A stretch of 44,190 nt of DNA. It comes from Wenzhouxiangella sp. (lineage in GTDB: Bacteria; Pseudomonadota; Gammaproteobacteria; Xanthomonadales; Wenzhouxiangellaceae). Made by a program: the position numbers and the translations under genes. Shown here piece by piece: positions 1 to 8,769 of this stretch (position 1 is its first letter; every line of letters starts with the position of its first letter). The stretch spans positions 1 to 44,190 of the forward strand of contig SLQY01000011.1 in NCBI GenBank assembly GCA_007131235.1. The letters are read 5' to 3'. The notes below the pieces were generated by a model, which was given only the letters and a program-made list of their open reading frames with translations, was not told the DNA's origin and searched no databases.

Positions 1-323
1 CCAGTTTCTTTGGTTCGTGCGCGGTTGTCGGTTAGTGCTCTTGTTTAGGATTTGAATGGGTGTGTCGGTAGGGGCATCGTGTGGTATCCGCCAGCTGCGA
101 GGGTTGCGAGGAGGTGGGTGGTTGGGCTGTTTTCGAGGAATTCCCAAGATTCTGGCGAAGGATTCAGCATGGACCCCGGCCGCACGCACAGTCGGCTTCC
201 GTGATAGCGCTTCTTGCCTTCGGCAAACCGCACCATCCCTCCAGCCTGTGCTGGGCAGGGCTACGATGGCTGTAGTGCCGACTAACCGAATGGAGGATTA
301 GTAGGGAGTTTCGCAGGCGGCGA
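1..323. other. intergenic region without a convincing gene
   Basis: No reading frame here looks like a protein: the frames on both strands are short, rich in Arg/Ser/Pro and lack a ribosome binding site. A small hairpin TTGCCTTCGGCAA (5-bp stem) lies near 213-225. A perfect 16-bp palindrome CGGCGATTAATCGCCG at 318-333 overlaps the truB stop codon. rpsO and pnp, the usual genes after truB, are not in this stretch. No T-tract follows the palindrome in the direction of truB transcription, so it is not a standard terminator. Confidence 0.5.
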
Positions 324-1238
324 TTAATCGCCGACAGCAAACAGTCGCTTGGGCGACAGGCGGCCGTGGCCGTCGGTTTCGGTGATGCCGAGGAAGGTGT
401 GCTGGTGGTAGGCGCGGATCAGGCCCGCTGGCATGGGCTCGAGGCCGGACAGGCGTTGGCCCTGGCGCAGGCGGGTGGCCTGGGTGGTGTCAAGTTCTAC
501 GGCGGGTAGGTGGGACAGTGCCGTGTCGGCAGGGCGTAGCAGGCCTCGGCCGGCGGCCTGGTCCAGGGTATTGAGTTCGTCCAGGGTGGTGGCATCGACA
601 AGCTGGAACGGGGCGCTGTAGGTGCGGCGCAGGGCGCTTAAGTGGGCGCCGCAGCCCAGGGCCTGGCCGATGTCGCGGACCAGGGAGCGGATGTAGGTGC
701 CCTTGGAGCAGCGCACTGCCAGGCCCAGTTGGGGGGACTCGAAGCTGGTCAGGGTGAGCTCGTGGATGGTGACCGGGCGCGGCGGCCGTTCGACCTGCTC
801 GCCGCGGCGGGCGAGTTCGTACAGGCGTTGGCCCTTGTGCTTCAGGGCCGAATGCATCGGCGGCACCTGTTCAATCGGGCCACGAAAGCGCTCCAGAACC
901 GTCTCGATATCCTCGATATCGAGATCCGGCACCGCGTGGCGCGCCGTCACCTCGCCCTCGGCGTCCTCGCTATCGGTAACGACACCCAGGGTGGCCTCGG
1001 CCAGGTAGGTCTTGTCGGCATCGAGCAAAAATCCGGCCACCTTGGTGGCCTCGCCGAAGCACAGCGCCAGCAGGCCGGAGGCCATGGGATCGAGAGTGCC
1101 GGTATGGCCGGCCTTGCGAATACCCAAGACCCGCTTGGCCCGGCCCAGCGCCGCGTTCGAGGTCACCCCAGGGGGCTTGTCCAGCAGCAGAATGCCGGAG
1201 CCACTGTCGCTCGAATCGGGATGCACTGACCCGCTCAT
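324..1238 (-). CDS. truB: tRNA pseudouridine(55) synthase TruB
   Basis: Converts U55 in the T-loop of elongator tRNAs to pseudouridine in the cytoplasm. The 304-residue protein has the family motif [12 protein letters not shown] at about residues 44-55, with the catalytic Asp at 50, the KGTYIRSL substrate-binding segment in the middle, and a PUA-like C-terminal part. Length is normal. The ATG at 1238 begins only 2 nt after the nuoN stop and has no clear Shine-Dalgarno sequence of its own, so translation is probably coupled to nuoN. The location is odd: truB normally follows rbfA in the rimP-nusA-infB-rbfA-truB-rpsO group, and none of those genes is seen here. Function is secure; the operon assignment rests on spacing. 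Confidence 0.97.
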   Translation of the reverse strand: MSGSVHPDSSDSGSGILLLDKPPGVTSNAALGRAKRVLGIRKAGHTGTLDPMASGLLALCFGEATKVAGFLLDADKTYLAEATLGVVTDSEDAEGEVTARHAVPDLDIEDIETVLERFRGPIEQVPPMHSALKHKGQRLYELARRGEQVERPPRPVTIHELTLTSFESPQLGLAVRCSKGTYIRSLVRDIGQALGCGAHLSALRRTYSAPFQLVDATTLDELNTLDQAAGRGLLRPADTALSHLPAVELDTTQATRLRQGQRLSGLEPMPAGLIRAYHQHTFLGITETDGHGRLSPKRLFAVGD

Positions 1239-1240
1239 GG

Positions 1241-2677
1241 TCAGCTAAACGCGCTGACGCACAGGCTGATCAAGCCACCTGAGAAGATGCCCAGGCCCAG
1301 GACGGCCAGGCCGTTGACAGTCAGCACGGCGCGGAAGTCGACCGGGGCCGAGATCGGGGCTTCCTGGTCGGGCTCGTCGAAGTACATCAGCTTGACGATG
1401 CGAAGATAGTAAAAAGCGCCGGCCACGGCAGCGAGCACGGCCAGCACGGACAGTCCGACAAAGCCGGCCTGCAAGGCCGCGGCAATGACTTGCCACTTGG
1501 CAAAGAAACCGAGAAAAACCGGGATGCCGGCCAGTGAAAACAGGATCATCAGCATCAGGAACGCCTGCCAGGGATTGCGCCGGGCCAGACCCTTGTAATC
1601 CTCGATCTGGTCGGCTTCGCGACCGTCGACCGACAGCATGATCACCACCGCAAAAGCCCCGGCTGACGTGATCGCATAGGCAATGGCGTAGAACATCGCT
1701 GCTGCATAGCCTTCCGGCGTACCGGCCAGAATACCGAGCAACAGAAAGCCCATGTGGGAAATGGTCGAGTAAGCCAGCATGCGCTTGATGTTGGTCTGGG
1801 CAATGGCAATGACATTGCCCAGCACCAGTGACAGGGCGGCCAGCACCACCAGCATGCCCTGCCAGTCCGAGTGCAGGCCGATCAGGCCATTGTCGAGCAA
1901 GCGGATAGCCAGGGCCAGGCCGGCCAGCTTCGGCACCGAGCTGATGAACAAGGTGATGGCCAGCGGTGCCCCGTGGTAAACATCGGGCACCCACATGTGG
2001 AATGGCACGGCACCCAGCTTGAAGGCAATACCAATGACGACGAACACCAGGCCAAAGGTCAGCAACATGGAATCACCGACCCCATCGCCCAGTGCGGCAC
2101 TGACTGCGGCCAGGTCGAGCGAGCCGGTTGCACCGTAAATCAGGCTCATCCCATACAGCAGCATGCCTGAAGCCAGCGAGCCCAGGATGAAATACTTCAT
2201 CGCCGCTTCCGAACCGTAACGAGAGTCCCGATCAAGCGCGACCAGGGCATAGGTTGACAGCGCCAGCAATTCAAGCCCCAGGTAGACCGTAATCATGTTG
2301 CCGGCAGAGATCATGACCATGACACCGAGCAAGGCAAACAGGGTCAGGGTGTAGAACTCGCCCTTGAACAGGTTGAACTGGCGCAGGTAGTGCTTGGCAT
2401 AAACATAGACGCCGGCCAGGATGATGTAACTGAACACCTTGAGCACATCACCAAAACGGTCGCGCACGAAAGTGCCGGAAAACGCTACCAGCACTTCACC
2501 TGGCGGCAACATGACGCGCAGGGTCAGGATGGTGGCGAAAACCAGGGTCAGCACCGCCAGCAGGTGGGTCAGGCCGCGCCGTTCATCGGAGATGAACAGA
2601 TCGGCCAGCAACACCACACAGGTCATGCTGAGCACAAAGATCTCGGGAAGGGCCAGTTGCAGTTCTGCGATAGTCAT
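1241..2677 (-). CDS. nuoN: NADH-quinone oxidoreductase subunit N
   Basis: Antiporter-like membrane subunit of proton-pumping complex I, 478 residues and almost entirely hydrophobic, with about 14 expected transmembrane helices. It belongs to the same family as NuoL and NuoM: the mid-protein run AFKLGAVPFHMWVPDVYHG carries the conserved Lys and His-Trp-Pro-Asp pattern of the proton channel, and the later segment with NIKRMLAYSTISHMG carries a second. It is the last complex I gene. The ATG at 2677 overlaps (ATGA) the stop of a five-codon frame that bridges the gap from nuoM. truB follows 2 nt after its stop. Confidence 0.98.
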   Translation of the reverse strand: MTIAELQLALPEIFVLSMTCVVLLADLFISDERRGLTHLLAVLTLVFATILTLRVMLPPGEVLVAFSGTFVRDRFGDVLKVFSYIILAGVYVYAKHYLRQFNLFKGEFYTLTLFALLGVMVMISAGNMITVYLGLELLALSTYALVALDRDSRYGSEAAMKYFILGSLASGMLLYGMSLIYGATGSLDLAAVSAALGDGVGDSMLLTFGLVFVVIGIAFKLGAVPFHMWVPDVYHGAPLAITLFISSVPKLAGLALAIRLLDNGLIGLHSDWQGMLVVLAALSLVLGNVIAIAQTNIKRMLAYSTISHMGFLLLGILAGTPEGYAAAMFYAIAYAITSAGAFAVVIMLSVDGREADQIEDYKGLARRNPWQAFLMLMILFSLAGIPVFLGFFAKWQVIAAALQAGFVGLSVLAVLAAVAGAFYYLRIVKLMYFDEPDQEAPISAPVDFRAVLTVNGLAVLGLGIFSGGLISLCVSAFS

Positions 2678-2691
2678 GATCCGTATCTCAT
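2674..2691 (-). other. five-codon mini-ORF between nuoM and nuoN
   Basis: The reading frame ATG-AGA-TAC-GGA-TCA-TGA begins 2 nt after the nuoM stop, and its TGA overlaps the nuoN ATG (ATGA). It encodes only MRYGS. It could carry ribosomes from nuoM to nuoN by termination-reinitiation. At this length the overlap could arise by chance. It is listed because two longer gaps in the same operon show the same arrangement. Confidence 0.2.
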
Positions 2692-2693
2692 GT

Positions 2694-4208
2694 TCAGCCA
2701 GGCAGCTTGCTGTTCATGATGTGCTCGACCAGGTTCTGGACCGAGACTTCCATCATGTTGAGCAACGGCCAGGGCCAGACGCCGACACCCAGCACCAGGA
2801 CCGCCAGGGTGACCATCAAGAGCCACTCCCGACCGCTCAGATCCTTCAGCGCAGCCACGGCACTGTTGCCGATCTCGCCGTAGAACACGCGCTTGACCAG
2901 CCACAGGCTGTAGGCTGCGCCCAACAGCAGCGTGGTACCGGCCACAAAGGCAAACCAGAAGTTGGCATGAAAGGCAGCCAGGATGACCATGAACTCTCCG
3001 ACGAATCCGGATGTGCCGGGCAAACCCGCATTGGCCATGAAAAACAAGACGGCAAACATGGCAAACCACGGCATGGTGTTGGCAACACCGCCATACGACG
3101 ATATTTCCCGGCTATGCACCCGGTCGTACAGCACGCCCACAGCGAGGAACATGGCACCCGAGATAAAGCCGTGAGAAATCATCTGCACCATGGCACCACT
3201 GATTCCCAGGCCAGCACCGGTCACCTCGCCGGTATTGCGGACAATGGCAAAGGCCAGGAACAGGCCCAGGGTCACGAAACCCATGTGCGAAATAGAGCTG
3301 TAGGCAATCAGCTTCTTCATGTCGGACTGGGCCAGGGCGACAAAGCCGATGTAGGCAATGGCGACCAGCGACAGTCCGATCACCAGCCAGTCCAGTGCGG
3401 CGGCGGCATCGGGCACGATGGGCAAGGAAAACCGGACCAGGCCATAACCACCGATCTTGAGCATGATCGCCGCCAGCACCACCGATCCACCGGTTGGCGC
3501 CTCGACGTGGGCATCGGGCAACCAGGTGTGGACCGGCCACATTGGCACCTTGACCGCGAAGGCGATCAGGAAAGCCAGGAAAATCCAGACCTGTGCATTC
3601 AGGTCTATGGTCTGCTGGTGCAGGTCCAGGATCGCGAAACTGCCACCCTGCAGGTAGAGCCAGATCAGGGCGATCAGCATGAACACCGAACCGAAGAAGG
3701 TGAACAGGAAGAACTTGATCGTCGCGTAAATCCGGTTGGGCCCGCCCCAGATGCCAATGATCAGAAACATCGGCACCAGCATGGCTTCGAAAAACACGTA
3801 GAACAGCAGCGCATCAAGGGCTGCGAACATGCCGGTCATCAAGCCCTGGAGCAGGAGGAAGGCGGCAAGGTACAGATGTGGGCGCTCACCGATCTGCCAA
3901 CCGGCAATCACGATCAGCACACCGATCAGCGTGGTCAGAAGAATCAGCGGCAGGGACAGTCCATCAACCCCGAGATGGTAGTGAATGTCAAAAGCCGCGA
4001 TCCAGACCAGGCGCTCCTCGAACTGCATCATTGAGGTACCGGCATCGAAGCCCGACCACAGCACCAGCGACAGGGCGAAGGTCACCAGCGTGGCAACCAG
4101 GGCCAGCGGACGAACCAGGCCAGGCTGGTTCTGACCCAGGACGGCAAGACCGACCGCGGCAGCGATCGGCAGCCAGACCAGCAGGCTCAGCAATGGCCAT
4201 TCAGACAT
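2694..4208 (-). CDS. nuoM: NADH-quinone oxidoreductase subunit M
   Basis: Antiporter-like, proton-translocating membrane subunit of complex I, about 504 residues with roughly 14 helices. The family segment AVKVPMWPVHTWLPDAHVEA, with its conserved Lys and His, is intact, as is KKLIAYSSISHMG further on. I chose the ATG at 4208 (MSEWPLL) because GGAAAG lies about 5 nt upstream and homologues begin in this way. An ATG at 4220 that overlaps the nuoL stop (TGATG), and a TTG at 4223, are in frame alternatives that would add 4-5 residues. It lies between nuoL and nuoN in the normal order. Confidence 0.97.
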   Translation of the reverse strand: MSEWPLLSLLVWLPIAAAVGLAVLGQNQPGLVRPLALVATLVTFALSLVLWSGFDAGTSMMQFEERLVWIAAFDIHYHLGVDGLSLPLILLTTLIGVLIVIAGWQIGERPHLYLAAFLLLQGLMTGMFAALDALLFYVFFEAMLVPMFLIIGIWGGPNRIYATIKFFLFTFFGSVFMLIALIWLYLQGGSFAILDLHQQTIDLNAQVWIFLAFLIAFAVKVPMWPVHTWLPDAHVEAPTGGSVVLAAIMLKIGGYGLVRFSLPIVPDAAAALDWLVIGLSLVAIAYIGFVALAQSDMKKLIAYSSISHMGFVTLGLFLAFAIVRNTGEVTGAGLGISGAMVQMISHGFISGAMFLAVGVLYDRVHSREISSYGGVANTMPWFAMFAVLFFMANAGLPGTSGFVGEFMVILAAFHANFWFAFVAGTTLLLGAAYSLWLVKRVFYGEIGNSAVAALKDLSGREWLLMVTLAVLVLGVGVWPWPLLNMMEVSVQNLVEHIMNSKLPG

Positions 4209-4219
4209 CAGACTTTCCA

Positions 4220-6181
4220 TCAACGTAACAAGACAAAGGACGCCACGATCGCCACCAGGCCGATGATCATGGCGAACGCGTAGTGGAACAGGAACCCGGA
4301 CTGGATCTGGCGCGCCACCCCGGCCAGCCTGCCTACCAGCCTGGCCGTGCCATTGACGATCACCCCATCAATCAGGAACCGGTCGCCGCCGCGTGACAAG
4401 CCGTCGGCAATCCTGAGCCCGCCACCAGCAAACACGCGCTGGTAGAGCTCATCGAAGCCATACTTGCGGTCAAGAATCGTCCAGACCAGCCCCAGGCGCT
4501 GCCTGATACGCTCGGCCAGCGCCGGATTGAACAGGTAGATGTAGGTTGCCAGCCCAACACCGAGCATGGCCAGCCAGAACACCAGGGTGACGAAACCATG
4601 CAGGGCAAAGGCAAACGGGCTGGTCACCTTGTCGGCCAGGGCGGCCACCACATCATGCGCTTCGCGCACATGGATGGCATCGGCCAGGGCGCCTCCGAAC
4701 AGCAAGGGCTGGACCGTGAAATAGCCAATCAGCACCGACGGGATGGCGAGCAGAATCAGCGGGATGGTGACGACCAGCGGTGACTCGTGGGCGTGCGAAC
4801 GGGTGTCTTCATCCATGCGTGTCGGCCCGTGGAAGGCCAGGTATAGCAGCCGGAACGAGTACAGCGCGGTAATGAACACGCCAGCGTACACGGCAAAGGT
4901 AGCGAAAGCCACGCCGGGTCGGTCGGCCAGCTTCACCGCCTCGATGATCAGGTCCTTGGAGTAGAAGCCGGAAAAGAACGGAAACCCGATCAAGGCCAGC
5001 GAACCCAGCCAGGCCGTGACCGTGGTGATTGGCATGTAGCGGGCCAGGCCGCCCATCTGCCGCATGTCCTGCTTGTGGTGCAGGGCCATGATCACCGAAC
5101 CGGCGGCCAGGAACAGCAGGGCCTTGAAGAAAGCATGGGTCATCAGGTGGAAGATCGCCGCCGAATACGCCGACACACCCAGGGCCACGGTCATGTAGCC
5201 CAGCTGAGACAAGGTGGAATAGGCAATGACCCGCTTGATATCGTTCTGGACAATCCCGACCAGGCCCATGAACAACGCGGTGATCGCGCCGATGACAAGG
5301 ATGAAGCTCAAGGCGGTCACCGAGGTTTCAAACATCGGTGACAGCCGGGCCACCATGAAGATACCGGCCGTGACCATGGTGGCGGCATGAATCAAGGCCG
5401 AGATCGGCGTCGGGCCTTCCATGGAATCGGGTAACCAGACATGCAGGGGCACCTGGGCTGACTTGCCCATCGCACCGATGAACAGGCAAATGCAGATAAA
5501 GGTCATGACCTGCCATTCCATCTGGCCGAGGATGGCGATGGTCTGGCCCTCGACGGCAGGCGTGGCCGCGAATACCTCGGCGTAGTCCAGCGAACCCATG
5601 TAGAACAGCACTGCGGCAATGCCGAGCAGGAAGCCAAAGTCGCCCACCCGGTTGACGAGGAAGGCCTTGAGATTGGCCCGAACCGCCGAATCTTTCTTGA
5701 ACCAGAAGCCGATCAACAGGTACGAGACCACGCCGACGGCTTCCCAGCCGAAAAACAGCTGCAGGAAGTTGTTCGCCATCACCAGCATCAGCATGGCAAA
5801 GGTGAACAGGTTGATGTAGGCGAAGAATCGCTGGTAGCCGTCGTCATCGTGCATGTAACCGATGGTGTAGATGTGCACCATCAACGACACGAAGGTCACC
5901 ACCACCATCATCAAGGCAGTCAGACTGTCGATGAGAAAACCGATCTCGAAGCGTATGCCATCGGTGACGGCCCAGGTGTAGACCGAGTAGTTCAATACCG
6001 GGAGATCGTTGTAGAACACCTCCCAGGCCACGTAGGAAGACAGCAGCAATGACCCCGCTACCGCCAGGATGGTCACCCAGTGCGCCCCGGCTCGTCCGAT
6101 CAGAGCGCCGAACAGACCCGCGGTCAGGCAACCGATCAGCGGCAGCAGCGGGATCAGAAGGATAAGGCTTTGGATAGTCAC
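4220..6181 (-). CDS. nuoL: NADH-quinone oxidoreductase subunit L
   Basis: Largest antiporter-like subunit of complex I, 653 residues, including the C-terminal lateral helix and terminal membrane helix that run along the membrane arm. Recognisable parts are the N-terminal hydrophobic leader (MTIQSLILLIPLLPLIG), the channel segment SAQVPLHVWLPDSMEGPTP at about residues 240-260 with its conserved Lys-equivalent region and His, and the NDIKRVIAYSTLSQLGYM segment. The start is GTG at 6181, which overlaps by 4 nt (GTGA) the stop of a 21-codon frame that begins at the nuoK stop. The spacing to nuoM is an overlap or a few bases depending on the nuoM start. Confidence 0.98.
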   Translation of the reverse strand: MTIQSLILLIPLLPLIGCLTAGLFGALIGRAGAHWVTILAVAGSLLLSSYVAWEVFYNDLPVLNYSVYTWAVTDGIRFEIGFLIDSLTALMMVVVTFVSLMVHIYTIGYMHDDDGYQRFFAYINLFTFAMLMLVMANNFLQLFFGWEAVGVVSYLLIGFWFKKDSAVRANLKAFLVNRVGDFGFLLGIAAVLFYMGSLDYAEVFAATPAVEGQTIAILGQMEWQVMTFICICLFIGAMGKSAQVPLHVWLPDSMEGPTPISALIHAATMVTAGIFMVARLSPMFETSVTALSFILVIGAITALFMGLVGIVQNDIKRVIAYSTLSQLGYMTVALGVSAYSAAIFHLMTHAFFKALLFLAAGSVIMALHHKQDMRQMGGLARYMPITTVTAWLGSLALIGFPFFSGFYSKDLIIEAVKLADRPGVAFATFAVYAGVFITALYSFRLLYLAFHGPTRMDEDTRSHAHESPLVVTIPLILLAIPSVLIGYFTVQPLLFGGALADAIHVREAHDVVAALADKVTSPFAFALHGFVTLVFWLAMLGVGLATYIYLFNPALAERIRQRLGLVWTILDRKYGFDELYQRVFAGGGLRIADGLSRGGDRFLIDGVIVNGTARLVGRLAGVARQIQSGFLFHYAFAMIIGLVAIVASFVLLR

Positions 6182-6243
6182 AGGCTTTGAGATTCCCCGA
6201 AGCAGGCGCGGCTGTCGATCTGTGCTTTCATGTCTGCCTCCAT
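6178..6243 (-). CDS. 21-residue mini-ORF bridging nuoK and nuoL
   Basis: The ATG shares its first base with the nuoK stop (TGATG), and AAGG lies about 5 nt upstream. The frame runs 21 codons (begins MEADMKAQ, ends GESQSL), and its TGA overlaps the GTG start of nuoL (GTGA). It therefore fills the 61-nt gap between nuoK and nuoL exactly. The peptide has no recognisable domain, a single Cys and no membrane segment. I infer a role in keeping ribosomes on the message so that nuoL, which has a weak GTG start and no good ribosome site, is translated. Chance occurrence is possible; conservation in relatives would decide. Confidence 0.3.
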   Translation of the reverse strand: MEADMKAQIDSRACFGESQSL

Positions 6244-6548
6244 CAGCCCTTCAGGTCCGCCAGGTCCTCGACATCGATGGAACCTCGATTACGGAACAGA
6301 ACAACCAGAATGGCCAGACCAATCGCGGCCTCGGCGGCCGCCACGGTGAGAATGAAAAACACGAACACCTGGCCGTCGTAGTTATCGAGAAAGCGCGAAA
6401 AGGCAACGAAATTCATGTTCACCGCCAACAGCATCAATTCGATGCACATCAGCAGAATCAGAACGTTCTTGCGGTTCAGAAAGATGCCGGCCACGCCGAT
6501 GCAGAACAGCACCGCGCCCAGGGTCAGAAAGTGGGCCAGGGTGAGCAT
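6243..6548 (-). CDS. nuoK: NADH-quinone oxidoreductase subunit K
   Basis: Small three-helix membrane subunit of complex I, 101 residues, homologous to Mrp antiporter subunit MrpC and mitochondrial ND4L. It carries the two buried glutamates of the family, in [13 protein letters not shown] (about residues 32-44) and in the [13 protein letters not shown] helix, which take part in proton transfer. It begins 2 nt after the nuoJ stop with no separate promoter. Length is standard. Its stop overlaps the start of a 21-codon frame that leads to nuoL. Confidence 0.98.
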   Translation of the reverse strand: MLTLAHFLTLGAVLFCIGVAGIFLNRKNVLILLMCIELMLLAVNMNFVAFSRFLDNYDGQVFVFFILTVAAAEAAIGLAILVVLFRNRGSIDVEDLADLKG

Positions 6549-6550
6549 GC

Positions 6551-7153
6551 TCAGTTCTCCTCGCCGTCGGCAGACATCTTGACCAGCCGAACGCGTTCTT
6601 CGCGTCTGACCTTGACCTGCTGCCCCGGATCCTGCGCCTTGGTGCCGGGACGACGCCGATGGGTCAGTGCAATGGCGGCAATAATGGCTACCAGAAGAAT
6701 GACCGCGGCGATCTCGAAGGCATACAGATAGTCGGTGTAGAGCAAGCGACCAATCTCACTGGTATGGCTGTAGCCAACCGGGCGTGGCTCGGGCATGGGC
6801 TGGGTTTCCAGGCCGCGGGTCCAGATCACCAGAAACATCTGCACGGCCATGATCAACATGACCAGCAGGCCAACCGGCAAGTAGGCGGCAAAACCGCCGC
6901 GCGGCCTGACGGCACTGACATCCAGCATCATGACCACGAACAAGAACAGCACCATCACTGCACCGACATAGACCAGGACCAGGACGATGGCCAGGAATTC
7001 GGCCTGCAACAGCAGCCAGATGCAGGCTGCCGAAAAAAACGAAAGCACCAGGAACAGGGCCGCGTACACGGGGTTCCCGACAGTCACCACGCTCAACGCC
7101 GAGCCAATCAGCACCGCGCTGAACAGGTAAAAGATTATTTCAATGATAGGCAT
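6551..7153 (-). CDS. nuoJ: NADH-quinone oxidoreductase subunit J
   Basis: Membrane subunit J (ND6 homologue) of complex I, 200 residues from the chosen start, with five predicted helices followed by a basic cytoplasmic tail rich in Arg and Lys. The third helix has the expected Tyr-Val-Gly-Ala-Val-Met-Val-Leu-Phe pattern ([18 protein letters not shown]), the site of the pi-bulge in known structures. I chose the ATG at 7153 (MPIIEIIFY) because AAGGA lies 10 nt upstream. An ATG at 7180 is in frame but has no ribosome site and would add nine polar residues before the first helix. The gap to nuoI is the largest in the operon. Confidence 0.96.
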   Translation of the reverse strand: MPIIEIIFYLFSAVLIGSALSVVTVGNPVYAALFLVLSFFSAACIWLLLQAEFLAIVLVLVYVGAVMVLFLFVVMMLDVSAVRPRGGFAAYLPVGLLVMLIMAVQMFLVIWTRGLETQPMPEPRPVGYSHTSEIGRLLYTDYLYAFEIAAVILLVAIIAAIALTHRRRPGTKAQDPGQQVKVRREERVRLVKMSADGEEN

Positions 7154-7202
7154 GCCTGACTGTTCCTTGGGACGGGACATCGAGGCGGGACCACGGCCAG
7201 CA

Positions 7203-7220
7203 GGAAGCCGACAAGCTTCC
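7203..7220. other. hairpin in the nuoI-nuoJ gap
   Basis: GGAAGC and GCTTCC form a perfect 6-bp stem around the 6-nt loop CGACAA. It sits in the middle of the roughly 100-nt spacer between nuoI and nuoJ, the longest spacer of the operon. There is no T-tract on either side, so it is not a classical terminator. It could be a processing or stability element of the nuo mRNA; this is inference. Confidence 0.3.
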
Positions 7221-7255
7221 CTTCCTGCCCTGTTCCCACCCTGCCCGCGCTCTCC

Positions 7256-7744
7256 TCAGCGATAAGCCGCGTCCTGCTGCCGGGCCGCCGCAATGCGCGC
7301 TTCATAGCGATCGCCGATGGCCAGCAACTGTTCCTTGGTGACGATATTCTCACCGCGGTTTTCAAAGTGATACTCGCTGATATCCGTTTCAACAATGGAA
7401 TCGACCGGGCAGGACTCCTCGCAGAACCCGCAGTAGATGCACTTGAACAGGTCGATATCGTAACGCGTCGTGCGGCGGGTGCCATCGTCACGCTGGTGCG
7501 AATCGATGGTGATCGCCAGCGCCGGGCATACTGCCTCGCACAGCTTGCAGGCAATGCAGCGCTCTTCGCCGTTGGGGTACCGTCTCAGCGCGTGCAGGCC
7601 ACGAAAGCGCGGCGACTTCGGTGTTTTCTCTTCCGGGTAGTTGAGCGTTTCCTTGGGCGCCTTCCAGTAGCGGAAGGTCAGCGCAAGTCCCTGCATCAAC
7701 TCCAGCAGCAGCAGCGACTTGAAATAGCGTTGGACGGTTTGCAT
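7256..7744 (-). CDS. nuoI: NADH-quinone oxidoreductase subunit I (two 4Fe-4S clusters)
   Basis: Peripheral-arm ferredoxin-like subunit that holds clusters N6a and N6b and passes electrons towards NuoB. The 162-residue protein has both CxxCxxCxxxCP motifs, [12 protein letters not shown] and [12 protein letters not shown], and the family signature [20 protein letters not shown] before the first. An amphipathic N-terminal helix ([14 protein letters not shown]) would bind the membrane. I chose the ATG at 7744 because GGAGG lies 9 nt upstream and it gives the usual length. An ATG at 7753 that overlaps the nuoH stop (ATGA) would add three residues. Confidence 0.97.
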   Translation of the reverse strand: MQTVQRYFKSLLLLELMQGLALTFRYWKAPKETLNYPEEKTPKSPRFRGLHALRRYPNGEERCIACKLCEAVCPALAITIDSHQRDDGTRRTTRYDIDLFKCIYCGFCEESCPVDSIVETDISEYHFENRGENIVTKEQLLAIGDRYEARIAAARQQDAAYR

Positions 7745-7749
7745 GATGG

Positions 7750-8769
7750 TCATCCTCCGTACCATCCAAGCACCCGGAACACGCCGGCGACCATGATCCA
7801 GACGATGGTGATCGGAATGAACACCTTCCAGCCCAGGCGCATGATCTGGTCGTAACGATAGCGCGGAAAGGTGGCGCGAAACCACAGGTACAGGAAACAG
7901 AACACGGCGGTCTTGAGCAGGAACCAGTGAATTCCGCCTGCGCCAAGGAAGGTGTCGCCCAACACCGGCCAACCCTGGAACGGACTTAGCCAACCGCCCA
8001 GGAAGAGCAGCGCGGCCAGGGCCGATATCAGGATCATGTTGGCGTATTCGGCGAGGAAGAATACGGCAAAGGCCGAGCCGGAATACTCGGTGTGAAAACC
8101 AGCGACAATCTCCGACTCACCCTCGGCCACGTCGAACGGGGCGCGGTTGGTTTCGGCCACGCCGGAGATGAAATAGATCACGAACAAGGGCAGCAGGGGC
8201 AGCCAGAACCAGGACAGCACACTGCCGGACTGGGCCTGAACAATGCCGCTGAGGTTGAGCGTCCCCGACAGCACGACCACGCCAACCAGGGCAAAGCCCA
8301 TGGCAATCTCGTAAGACACGGTCTGGGCTGCCGAGCGCAGACCGCCGAGTAGCGCGTATTTCGAGTTCGATGCCCAGCCGCCGATCAGAATGCCGTAGAC
8401 GCCCATGGAGGTCAGCGCCAGGACGAACAACAAGCCGGCATCGATATCAGCCAGCACCAACCAGTCGTCGAACGGAATCACGGCCCAGGCGGTCAGGGCC
8501 GGCGCCAGGGCCAGCACCGGTGCCAGCAAAAACAGGAAGCGACTGGCGTTGGTCGGGATGATGATCTCCTTGAACAGCATCTTGAACACGTCGGCAAACG
8601 GCTGCAGCAAGCCCATCGGACCCACCCGGTTGGGCCCGCGCCGCACCTGCATGTAGCCAATCACCTTGCGTTCGAAGAACGTGAAATAAGCCACCGCGAT
8701 GGTGATCGGCAAGACAATCATCATGATCTTGGTCACGGTCCAGATCAGGGTCAGCAGTTGCTCGATCAT
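7750..8769 (-). CDS. nuoH: NADH-quinone oxidoreductase subunit H
   Basis: Membrane subunit (ND1 homologue) that forms much of the quinone chamber at the junction of the two arms of complex I; 339 residues, about eight helices. The highly conserved [19 protein letters not shown] loop follows the first helix (about residues 33-51). The acidic loop with [17 protein letters not shown], rich in functional glutamates, is present at about residues 215-232. The ATG at 8769 overlaps the nuoG stop by 4 nt (ATGA). Length and order are normal. Confidence 0.98.
   Translation of the reverse strand: MIEQLLTLIWTVTKIMMIVLPITIAVAYFTFFERKVIGYMQVRRGPNRVGPMGLLQPFADVFKMLFKEIIIPTNASRFLFLLAPVLALAPALTAWAVIPFDDWLVLADIDAGLLFVLALTSMGVYGILIGGWASNSKYALLGGLRSAAQTVSYEIAMGFALVGVVVLSGTLNLSGIVQAQSGSVLSWFWLPLLPLFVIYFISGVAETNRAPFDVAEGESEIVAGFHTEYSGSAFAVFFLAEYANMILISALAALLFLGGWLSPFQGWPVLGDTFLGAGGIHWFLLKTAVFCFLYLWFRATFPRYRYDQIMRLGWKVFIPITIVWIMVAGVFRVLGWYGG

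Noticed and set aside
2439-4034. Open frame of about 530 codons opposite nuoM/nuoN
   Set aside because: Extremely His/Gln/Asp-rich, as expected when hydrophobic membrane-protein codons are read in reverse; it spans two real genes.
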